Positions 26,278-36,000 of a stretch of DNA of 64,000 nt are shown piece by piece; within the stretch, counting starts at the first letter, position 1, and every line of letters starts with the position of its first letter. A program made the translations under genes and the position numbers. Source of the stretch: JABWAN01 sp041918175 (GTDB lineage: Bacteria; Zhuqueibacterota; Zhuqueibacteria; Zhuqueibacterales; Zhuqueibacteraceae); NCBI GenBank assembly GCA_041918175.1, contig JAYRWE010000121.1, positions 1 through 64,000 of the forward strand, given 5' to 3'. The notes below the pieces were generated by a model. The model worked only from the letters and a program-made list of their open reading frames with translations, was not told the origin of the DNA and made no database searches.

Positions 26278-27669
26278 ATGCATCTGCAAACGCTTAACGA
26301 CTCGCAATTGCGGCATCTCGAACAAGTGACCGACCCGGCCGCGATGTCGGCGCAGTTCGCGCACTATTTCCGCACCGCTGCGCCTGCGTATGAAGTCAAT
26401 CACTGTGCGATTGAAAAAATTTATTATCGCCCCGGACAAAGCTGCACGTTGCTCTATCGCGTGACCATGCACAACGGTTCGGACGCGAGAATCAAGCAAT
26501 GGTTCTTCGGCAAAATCTTCCCGCACAAACGCGCGCGCAAACGTTTCGATGAAATGGCAACGTCCGGCGCTCATGGCGTGATTCAAATTCCCAACGAACC
26601 AACGTGGGAGCCCGTCAGTTTTTGGCCCGACCTTGACATGGCCATGTGGAGCTTTCCGCATGATCCCAAAATGGATTGGCTCAGCCGCATGGTCGATCTC
26701 GATTTCATCAAAGAGACCGTCAATGCTTCGTTGGCGGAGTTCGGCTTTGATGACGCTTGGCGGGCAGAGCGCGTTGCATTTGATCGCGTGAAATACATGC
26801 CCGGCAAACGTTGCGTGTTGCGTTATCACGTCGATTTTATCGGCCCAAAACAGGAAGCGCAGCGCCGTACGTTTTATAGCAAAACGTATCACGACGCAAA
26901 AAGCCGCTATCATTTCGAAATTCTCCGCGCGGCCTATGACCACAGCCGCAAGCATGCTGCGTTCGTGCAGATTCCCCGCCCCATTCGCCATCTCGAAGAG
27001 GTCAATACGTTCTGGCAGGAAGAATGGTCCGGCGCGCCGCTCATCGACGTGTTGCACGAGCAGAATTGGGCAACACTCTTTCCGCGCCTCGGCTTGGCGC
27101 TCGCTGATTTGCACAAGAGCGAGATGCCAAGTTTGCGCCCCGGCCCGGAGATGACCGATGCGCTGAAAACCGCGGCCGACGACGCCGCAGAGTTGATGTT
27201 TCTCGCGCCGCATTTACGCGAGGAAATCACGCGCTGGATGGATTGCCTCACGGCGCAGCAGAGCGCCTTCGCGCAAACTACATTGCCGCTGGTCACCACG
27301 CACGGCGCGATTCGTCTCGAACAAATGTTGCTGCGCGAATCGGAATTGGCGCTCATTGATTTCGATGCGCTGGCCCTGGGCGATCCGCTCGCCGACGTGG
27401 CGGAGTTTATCGCCTCGCTGCAGTTTCTAGAATTGAGCCAAGAGCTGCCGCGCCCGCGCTTGCTTGAGGCCACGGAGCTTTTTATTGCAGGCTATGCGCA
27501 GCATGTGCCGTGGGCCTGCGATGCAAAACGCCTCGCATGGTACGCGCTCGCCTTTCTCATCAGCAAAATGTTTTTGGCCGTAAAAAATCTTGACAGGCGT
27601 TCTTTGCAATATTTGGAGACTGCGGGTATGATCATGGGAAGGGAATGGGGCGCGCGGCTTGAGCCATGA
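26278..27669 (+). CDS. APH-like protein with duplicated N-lobe and HGA in place of HGD (probable pseudokinase), second copy
   Basis: A 463-residue paralogue of the preceding gene. Two N-lobe-like units are easy to see: IEKIYYRPGQSCTLLYRV near residue 45 and FDRVKYMPGKRCVLRYHV near 175, each with YxPGxxCxLxY. The C-lobe has THGAIRLEQMLLRESELALIDFDALALGDPLADVAEF, with Ala (344) where active kinases have the catalytic Asp, and intact DFD at 361-363. The frame is open 25 codons further upstream to a GTG; I prefer the ATG because it matches the start of the paralogue, but no good ribosome-binding site settles it. Confidence 0.73.
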   Translation: MHLQTLNDSQLRHLEQVTDPAAMSAQFAHYFRTAAPAYEVNHCAIEKIYYRPGQSCTLLYRVTMHNGSDARIKQWFFGKIFPHKRARKRFDEMATSGAHGVIQIPNEPTWEPVSFWPDLDMAMWSFPHDPKMDWLSRMVDLDFIKETVNASLAEFGFDDAWRAERVAFDRVKYMPGKRCVLRYHVDFIGPKQEAQRRTFYSKTYHDAKSRYHFEILRAAYDHSRKHAAFVQIPRPIRHLEEVNTFWQEEWSGAPLIDVLHEQNWATLFPRLGLALADLHKSEMPSLRPGPEMTDALKTAADDAAELMFLAPHLREEITRWMDCLTAQQSAFAQTTLPLVTTHGAIRLEQMLLRESELALIDFDALALGDPLADVAEFIASLQFLELSQELPRPRLLEATELFIAGYAQHVPWACDAKRLAWYALAFLISKMFLAVKNLDRRSLQYLETAGMIMGREWGARLEP

Positions 27670-27779
27670 GCATATTTGCCATGTTGCACCGACAAAACGC
27701 ACCCGCTTGCGTTGAAGGCCGCAAGCATAAACCCATTTGTAGCGAGCGCCCATGATCTCGTTTTCTGCAAGGAAGAACG

Positions 27780-28880
27780 ATGAAGCTGGTTTTTATTCGC
27801 AGTAAAGTTGACAGCACCGTATTCAAAGCGCAAGAGCACGCCGTTCCCGAGCTTGATCGTGCCGCATTGGAAAGCATGAAAATTTCCGCGAAAGCCGGCA
27901 GCAGTTCGAAGAACATTATCTTCGGCTTGCAGAAATACAAACTCATCAGCTCCGCGGAAGAGTGGAAATTTTGGAGCGGCGCTTATCACGAAATCATTGC
28001 TCCCGGTCAACTGAACACGAAGCTCTTTCCCTGCAATCAGCGCCAACATTCCGAAGCATTGGCGGATTATATCGCCGCGCACGGCCAACCTGATATTCTT
28101 TGGGTCGAAGGCACGGAGTTTCCGCCTTATTTGCGCCAAATCTTTGAGCTCTGCCCGAAGAGTTTCAAAATGGTTTACTCCAAAGAGTGGCGTCCGTGGA
28201 ATATCGAGCATCTCGAACTTTATAACCTTTGTTTGGTGGATGAAGAAAAGCAGCGCAAAAAAGTGCTCTCGCGTTATCCACATGTGCAATGCGCGATTTG
28301 GGACAAGCTCATCGACTACGAAGCCGCACATTGCCCGCTCCCACTCGAAAAAAAATATGACGTGTGCTATGTGGCTTATTTGCGCGAACGCAAGAATCAT
28401 GAGTTGTTGTTTCATGCGCTCGCCAAGCTGCCCGAGCGCAAGTTGCGTTGCCTGTGCGTGGGCGATGACCGTCGCGGCTATCGCGCCGAGCTGGAGCGTC
28501 TTGCGGTAGAATTAAAGCTCGACGTGCATTTTACCGGCGAGGTATTGAAGGAAGAAGTGAATTACTATATCAACCAAGCCCGCATGGGCGTCATGTGCTC
28601 CGTGATGGATGCCGTGCCGCGCGCGATTTTGGAATACATGGCCGCGGATGTTCCCGCGCTGGTCAACGCCTACTTGGTTGCTGGCACGCGTTACGTTGGT
28701 CCGCAAGCCGGTTTGGTCAAACGACCGGAAGAATTTCATCTCGGCATTGCCGAAATCTTGGATAACCTGCCGCGCTACTCTCCGCGCGCATATTATCTCA
28801 AGCATTACTCGTTTGAAAAAATCATGAGCAAGTTTGTCGGTCTTGTGCGCGCCGCGGGCTGTCCTTTGCGCAACGTTTAA
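27780..28880 (+). CDS. Glycosyltransferase, GT4-like
   Basis: A 366-residue GT-B-like protein. The donor-binding half is recognisable: KKYDVCYVAYLRERKNHELLFHAL, LRCLCVGDDRRGYRAELERLA and VHFTGEVLKEEVNYYINQARMGVMCSVMDAVPRAILEYMAADVPALV, the last with the family E-x7-E-like region (VPRAILEYMA). The N-terminal half is divergent. GCAAGGA lies before the ATG. It follows the two kinase-like genes with a 110-base gap. Probable role: adding a sugar to the cluster's product. Confidence 0.8.
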   Translation: MKLVFIRSKVDSTVFKAQEHAVPELDRAALESMKISAKAGSSSKNIIFGLQKYKLISSAEEWKFWSGAYHEIIAPGQLNTKLFPCNQRQHSEALADYIAAHGQPDILWVEGTEFPPYLRQIFELCPKSFKMVYSKEWRPWNIEHLELYNLCLVDEEKQRKKVLSRYPHVQCAIWDKLIDYEAAHCPLPLEKKYDVCYVAYLRERKNHELLFHALAKLPERKLRCLCVGDDRRGYRAELERLAVELKLDVHFTGEVLKEEVNYYINQARMGVMCSVMDAVPRAILEYMAADVPALVNAYLVAGTRYVGPQAGLVKRPEEFHLGIAEILDNLPRYSPRAYYLKHYSFEKIMSKFVGLVRAAGCPLRNV

Positions 28881-28896
28881 TTCGGCCCAAATTTTT

Positions 28897-28964
28897 AACC
28901 GTTAATCGTCGCGAATAAACGCTATTGTTTTTCATTCGCGTTCATTGGCGTCCACTCGCGGTTT
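28897..28964. repeat. Dispersed palindromic repeat (CGCGAAT family), copy 1
   Basis: The left part is AACCGTTAATCGTCGCGAAT and the right part is TTCATTCGCG...CACTCGCGGTTT. A related copy with an 11-base perfect stem is at 58790-58859. Confidence 0.6.
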
Positions 28965-28982
28965 GAATGAGAGGAATTAAAA

Positions 28983-29699
28983 ATGGAAACCCTCGGTTTG
29001 TCGCCGGTCGTGATCGGATGCAGCGGCGGTTCGGGCAGCCGCGCCCTGCGCGACATTTTAGAAGCCTCGCCGAAAATTTTTCTCGATCAGGCGTGCAGCC
29101 CCAATTCCAAAGACAGCAAAGAGAGCAAAAGCTTTCTTGAGATGAAAGAAGCCTCTGCGGAAGAGCGGCGACCGCACATTGAAGCGTTCATGCAATTCAT
29201 TCTCGCACAGATTCCCGCAGGCGCGCAGGAGCAATACCAATATTTCGGCTGGAAAAATCCGCGTAACTTGCATCATCTCGATTTGCTGCTCGAAATGCAT
29301 CCCGAGTTGCGCTTTCTCCATTTGGTGCGCAACCCGGCGGCGATTGCCGCGGGCAGCTTGTGGAAGAAAGGACAAAAGCGCGCCAAGCAGAACGGCTGGT
29401 TCGTGCCCGAAAACAATCCCGAGCGATTCTTGTTGGTGAAGTGGGCGCATCAAAATTTTCCGGTGTGGGAAAAATATAAAAACCATCCGCGCTACCGTTT
29501 GGTGCGCTATGAAGACTTGCTCACCCAAAGCGCAGCCACGATTCACGAGTTGTTCGCATGGCTGGGCGTTGCAGAGTATGATTTGAATAAGGCTCTCACA
29601 GTGCTCACGCCCTCGGAAGATGCGTTGACGCGCGGCGGCGACGTTGATCTTTCTCTCATCGCCGAAGCGGTGCATGCTTTCGGCTATCGCGGCATATAA
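28983..29699 (+). CDS. Sulfotransferase-like protein
   Basis: A 238-residue PAPS-dependent sulfotransferase-like protein. The 5'-phosphosulfate loop is VIGCSGGSGSRALRDILE at about residues 10-27, and the 3'-phosphate region is FLHLVRNPAAIAAGSLWKKG near 115, with R-N-P and Ser eight residues after the Arg. Later RLVRYEDLLTQSAATIHELFAWLG is the usual YEDL stretch of the fold. GAGAGGAA precedes the ATG. Lying just before the PKS genes and after glycosyltransferases, it could sulfate a sugar or hydroxyl of the product. Confidence 0.85.
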   Translation: METLGLSPVVIGCSGGSGSRALRDILEASPKIFLDQACSPNSKDSKESKSFLEMKEASAEERRPHIEAFMQFILAQIPAGAQEQYQYFGWKNPRNLHHLDLLLEMHPELRFLHLVRNPAAIAAGSLWKKGQKRAKQNGWFVPENNPERFLLVKWAHQNFPVWEKYKNHPRYRLVRYEDLLTQSAATIHELFAWLGVAEYDLNKALTVLTPSEDALTRGGDVDLSLIAEAVHAFGYRGI

Positions 29700-30008
29700 A
29701 CTAAAAGGGCGCAAGCGTCCGCAGGAATGCCTCATGCGTTTTGATTTTTAAATTCGGTTATCGAGCACGCGCCCCCTCTCGTGTCATTCAGAAGGAATCC
29801 TTTTACTCGCTGGAGATTCATTCCAGTGCTTAAAAAGATTCCGTCTGAATGACAGCGCCGAGGAGGAGATTTTCGATTTTGAAAATCAAAACTCATGAGG
29901 GGCCTCACGACGATTTTTTTATAGAATACGCTTGTAGTCACACCTTCAGGCGTTTCAGAATGATTAGAATGCCTAAAGGCATCACTACAAACGTCCGCTT
30001 TCATCCCC
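29700..30008. mobile_element. MITE-like copy D plus short palindromic repeat, upstream of PKS1
   Basis: This stretch holds TTTTGATTTTTAAATTCGG, then the inverted repeat at 29783-29853 (GTCATTCAGAAGG...CGTCTGAATGAC), then the mirrored flank GATTTTGAAAATCAAAACTCAT. A separate 57-base palindrome follows at 29936-29992 (GTAGTCACACCTTCAGGCG with GCCTAAAGGCATCACTAC). No promoter could be separated from these repeats, although the PKS1 promoter probably lies here or further upstream. Confidence 0.75.
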
Positions 30009-33000
30009 ATGATAAATCCCGGCTCACATCTCCACGAACCCATTGCCCTCATTGGCATCGGCTGCCGCTTTCCCGGCGGCGGCGATTCTCCGGCCTCGTT
30101 TTGGCGCTTGCTGCAAAATGGTGTTGACGCCATTACCGAGATTCCGGATGACCGTCCCGAGTTGCGCAAACTTTATGACAAAACACCGAACGCGCCCGGA
30201 AAAATCATCACTCCGCGCGGCGGCTTTCTTTCCGGTTTGGATAAATTCGATGCGCACTTTTTCGAGATCGCGCCGCGTGAAGCGCGTTGTCTTGATCCGC
30301 AACAACGATTGCTTTTGGAAACCGCATGGGAAGCATTTGAAGACGCGGGCATTGCGCCGCGCGCGTGGGCCGGCCGTCGCGGCGGCGTGTTTCTCGGCAT
30401 GTGGACGAACGAATATGAAGACCGCATGCAAGACGCGACAAACCATTTCGATTTGTATATCACCAACGGCGGCGGTCGCCATTCCGCCTCGGGCCGGCTC
30501 AATTATTTTTTCGATCTGCAAGGCCCGAGCATGACGCTCGACACCGCGTGCTCTTCTTCGCTAGTGGCCGTGCATCTCGCGTGTCAAAGTTTGCGCAGCC
30601 ATGAAAGCGACCTCGCGCTTGCGGGCGGCGTCAATCTCATGCTCAAGCCGTACATCTCCGTGGGCTATTCGCGCTCGAAGATGCTTGCACCGGACGGCTT
30701 GTGCAAGTTCGGCGATGCGAGCGCGAACGGCTATGTGCGCAGCGAAGGTTGCGGCATCATTCTTCTCAAACGACTTTCCGATGCGCTCGCCGCGCGCGAT
30801 CCGATTTACGCGCTCATTCGCGGCAGCGCCGTGAATAATGATGGACAGAGCAGCGGCTTGCTCGTTGCGCCCGGCGTGCAAACGCAACACGACATGTTGC
30901 TCGCGGCGTATCGCAATGCCGGAGTTGCGCCGCAACTCGTGCAATATATCGAAGCGCATGGCACCGGCACCGCGGTCGGCGATCCGGTTGAGTTGGAAGC
31001 ATTGAGCCGCGTACTCAGTGTCAATCGCGCGCAAGAGCAGCCGTGTTGGATCGGTTCGGTGAAAACCAATCTCGGTCACGCTGAAGCGGCCTCGGGCATT
31101 GCGGGCTTGATCAAGCTCGCGCTGTGTTTGAAAGAACGCGCGCTGCCGCCGAGTTTGCATTGCAACCATCCGAATCCCAAAATCAAATGGGAAGAATGGC
31201 AATTCAAAGTGCCGCAACACTTCATGCCGTGGCCCATGAGTGATGCGCCACTTTATGCTGGCGTCAACTCTTTCGGCGTGACGGGCACGAACGCGCATAT
31301 CGTCATGGAGGGCTGGACACAAACCCGCTCCACCCTCGGCTTGGCCGAGGGTTCGTGTGATGAGAACGAAAATCTGTCGCGGGCAAAGCATGCAACGGCC
31401 GAGCCGTTGCGTGAGCAGAGGCAAAACCTTCTCTGTCTCTCCGCGAAAACTGAAAACGCATTGCGTGATCTCGCGACGAAGTTTGAAAAACATTTGGCAG
31501 GCGACAACTCCTCCGCGCTACGCGATACTTGCTACTCTGCGACCGCAACGCGCGCGCATTTCGCGCATCGCGTGGCGCTGGTTGCCGCCTCGCATGAAGA
31601 AATGCGCGCGCAACTCGCTGCATTTGCAAACGGCAGCAATGCCGCGCACGTAACGCACGCGCACGCGAAGAACACCACGCTGCCCAAACTCGCTTTTCTC
31701 TTCACGGGTCAAGGCGCGCAATACTGCAACATGGGGCGCGCGCTTTATGAAACGCAGCCCGTGTTTCGCGCGGCAGTGCAACGCTGTGACGAAATTTTGC
31801 GACCGCATTTAGATCGTTCGCTGCTTTCGGTTTTGTTTAATGATGATTCCACGCCTTCGTCTAATTCTGTCATCCTGGAAGGAACTTCCCTAGAACTGGG
31901 CGCTATGCCTAGCGCTAGGGAAGTTTCTTCCAGAATGACATCTCAGGTGGAGAGCGGCCATAATCCCTCCATGCAGAATACTGATCACCGATCACTGATT
32001 ACTGATTACTGGCCACTGAACATCGAGCACTTGCTCCATCAAACCTGCTACACGCAGCCCGCGCTCTTTTCAATCGAGTACGCGCTCGCCGAGTTGTGGC
32101 GCTCGTGGGGCATTGAACCAAGCATGCTGCTCGGCCACAGCGTCGGCGAATACGTTGCTGCTTGCGTCGCGGGCGTGTTCAGTTTAGAAGATGGTTTGAA
32201 GTTGATCGCAGCGCGCGGTCGTTTGATGCAGGCGTTGCCTCGCGGTGGCGTCATGGCCGCGGTTTTTGTTGATAAAGAAAAAGCCGAGCAAATACTCGCG
32301 CCGTTTGCCGAGCACGTTGCCATTGCCGCATACAACGGCCCGGAGAATATTGTCATCTCCGGCCGTGAGCAGGAAGTGCAAAGCGTTCTCGCGAAATTGC
32401 ACGCCGATGGAATTAAAACGAAAGCGCTCGTGGTTTCGCATGCGTTTCATTCACCGCTCATGGCGCCGATGCTCGACGCGTTCGAGCGCATTGCAAGCGA
32501 GATCACGTTTCATGCGCCGCGCCTTCCGCTCCTTTCCAATCTCACTGGCCGCGTGTTTGCCGAGGGCGAAATTCCCGACGCAAAATACTGGCGCGAACAC
32601 GTGCGTGCCGCCGTGCGTTTTGCAGAAGGCATTCACGTTTTGCACGCGCACGGCTGCACTCTCTTTCTGGAAATCGGACCCAATCCCACGCTCTCCAGTA
32701 TGGGCATGCGTTGCCTGCCGGAGGGCGCTGCGGCCTGGCTGCCTTCATTGCGGCAAAATAAGAATGATGACGAGCAAACTCTCGCAAGCCTCGGCGCGCT
32801 TTATTGTCACGGCCTCGCACCGAATTGGGAGGTGATCTTCAACGCGCCCGTGCGCAAGCGCGTGAAGCTGCCGCTCTATCCGTTTCAACGCGAACGGTAT
32901 TGGATCGAGGAAATCTCGAGGGTTGAAGATAGAGAATCGAAGATCGTTGCTCACGACGCTCGATCCTCGATCCTCGATCCTCAATCCTCGCATCCGCTCC

Positions 33001-36000
33001 TCGGCGCGCGCCTTCGTTCAGCGCTGAAAGAAATTCAGTTCGAAAGCCGTGTGCAAACCACCGCGCCGGATTTCTTGAGCGATCATCGTTTTCACAATCT
33101 CGCCGTGTTTCCTGCCGCGGGTTATATGGAAATGGCGCTCGCCGCGGCGCAACAAATTTTCGGCGAAGGCCCGTGCGCCGTACGTGAGTTTTCCATTCTC
33201 ACTGCGCTGCCTTTGCAGGAAGAGCAGACGCATACGCTGCAATTCATTGCTACGCCGGAAGGCGAAAGCGAAGCGCGTTTTCAAATTCTTCGGCTTGCCG
33301 GTGATGCCGAAGCAGGCGCGCGCGCATGGACCACGCACGTCACCGGAAAAATTTCCGTCGCCGATATCGTAGCACAGTCCTCTGCTTTTAATCCACAAAC
33401 TGTGCAAGCGCGTTGCACCGAAGAGATCTCCGGCGAAAATTTTTATCAAAGCCGCGCGGACCTTGGCGCATTCGTCGGCCCGAAGTTTCGTGCAATAGAA
33501 AAACTTTGGCGCAGAGAAGGCGAAGCGCTCGGGCGCTTGCAATTGAAGGAAGCACTCGCTTCCGAAGCGAAAAATTATTTCACCGCGCCCGCGTTGCTCG
33601 ATGCGAGCATTCAACTTTTGCTCGCGTGCCTTGCCATGAATGAGGACGAGCCATGTCTTTATCTGCCCGTGGGCTTTGATGAAATGGAGCTTGCGCAACC
33701 GCTCGTCGCGCCGCTGTGGTGCCACGCCGAATTGCAATCTTCCGCACAAGCGGGGCAAGAAACCTACACCGGTGCCCTGCGCTGGTATGATGATCGCGGC
33801 GTCTGCCTCGGCGAAGTCAAAGGCCTCTTGCTCAAACGCGCGGATGATGCGGCTTTGCAACGACTCACGCAACAAGCGCACACGCAAGATTGGTTCTATG
33901 AAAAAATCTGGCAGCCGCAAGCGCTCAGTGCGACAGAGCACAACAACGCACGCGCTTCCGGCAATTGGCTGCTCTTCGCGGATCGCAGCGGCCGCGGCGA
34001 ACAACTCGCGCAACAACTGCGTGCGCGAGGCGAGACGTGTGTGCTCGTTTATGCGAAGTATGACGCCGCACATGAGCCGCTCCTTCCACGGCTTGGCCGT
34101 GGAATGCCTTTGGGCGAGAGTCCCGACTCAAGCGATGACGAAACCTCGGCCCAGCCGAGGTTGGAACAAATGCTCTTGCCGCACGAGGCTCATGAAATCG
34201 ACTTCATGGCGCCGGAAGAATATGACCGTATGCTCCACGAAGTGCTCGCGAGGGATCGTGCGCCGCTCACAGGTTTGATTCATCTGTGGAGTCTCGACGC
34301 TGTTGCGCTGGTTAATCAAAACCCCGAAGCTTTGCTCGCTGCGCAACAATTGACGTGCGGCAGCGTGCTGCATCTCGTGCAAGCGCTCGCGCGCATCGCT
34401 GAAAAAACTCCGCCGCGTTTGTGGTTGATCACAGAAGGCGCGCATGCTCTCTATAATTCCCCCCTTGAGGGGGGCCAGGGGGGTGTCGCGCAGCATCATG
34501 AAGAAGAGAAAATTTTTTCGACACGTGGCAACACCCCCCTCAAGAGGGGAATCCTTGCACAAACGTCGCTGTGGGGCATGGCGCGTGTGCTCGCGCTTGA
34601 GCATCCAGAGCTACGCACGGTTTGCATTGATGTTGAGGCAAGGGGCAAGGAGCAAGGCGCAGAGAGCGACGAACAATCAGCAACGAGCAACCAGCAACGA
34701 GCAACAAGCAACCAGCAACCAGCAACCAACGACCAACAACCAACAACCAGCATCCAGCAAGAGCTTCTTCACCACAACGACGAAGATCAGATCGCGTATC
34801 GCAACGGCGTGCGTTACGTCGCGCGTTTGGTGCGCAAGGAGCAACATGCAGCACAAGAAGAGAGCAAACTCACGATTCCTTCGGCGCGACCCTATCGTTT
34901 GCAGAAGTCGCGCGACGGCGTGTTGGATCATTTGAAACTGCGGCCGGTGCGTTATGCGCGTCTCGCGCCGCACGAAGTTGAAATCGAAGTGCGCGCCACG
35001 GGGCTCAATTTTCGCGATGTGCTCAATGCGCTCAACATGTATCCCGGCGAGGCTGGCCCGCTCGGACTCGAGTGCTCCGGCGTGATCAGCGCGGTCGGCG
35101 AAAACGTCACGCAATTTCAAGTCGGCGAGGAAGTGCTCGCCATGGCTTTCGGCAGTTTTAGTTCGCATGTGCGCACGCATGCCGAGTTGGTTGTTCATAA
35201 ACCCCAAACGTTTTCGTTTGCCGAAGCCGCGACGATTCCGGTCACGTTTTTGACGGCGTATTACGGCATGCATCATCTCGCGCATATGCCGCGCGGCGCG
35301 CGCGTGTTGCTGCATGCGGCTGCGGGCGGCGTGGGTTTGTCCGCAGTACAAATTGCGCAAGCCGCAGGCGCGGAAATTTTTGCCACAGCGAGCAGCCCGG
35401 AGAAGCACGCGCATTTGCAAGCGCTCGGCGTGCAACACATTCTCAACTCGCGCACGCTTGATTTCGCCGAAACGATCATGCAGCGCACCAATGGTCGCGG
35501 CGTCGATCTCGTGCTCAACTCGCTCACCGGCGATTTTATCGCGCGCAGTGTGGAGGTGCTCTCACCGCACGGTTGCTTTTTGGAAATCGGCAAGCGCGAC
35601 ATTTGGAGCAAAGAACAATTCGCGCAAGCCAAGCCGCATGCGGCATATCATGTGATCGCGCTCGATCACATGGCACAAACGCAACCCGAGCTGGTCGGCA
35701 AAATTTTTCGCGAGTTGATGGCGCTCTTTGCAAGCAATGTGCTCCGGCCTTTGCCGCACCGCGATTATGAATTGTCCGAGGCCGTGGCCGCGTTTCGTTA
35801 CATGGCGCAGGCGAAGCATATTGGGAAGGTGGTGGTGAGTGTGAAGCAAGAAGATCGTGGATCGTGGATGGTGGATAGTCGATCGTCGCAATCATTGGAG
35901 AAGCCACGATCTACTATCGACCATCCACAATCTACGATATTAATAACCGGCGGCCTCGGCGGGTTGGGCTTGAGCCTCGCGCAATGGTTGGTGCAACGCG

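Noticed and set aside
34640..34760. The Asn/Gln-rich stretches in PKS1, PKS3 and PKS5 as prion-like domains
   Set aside because: The residues follow from CAACCAG-type DNA repeats that belong to a dispersed repeat pattern, and they lie in linkers; composition alone is not evidence of a prion domain.
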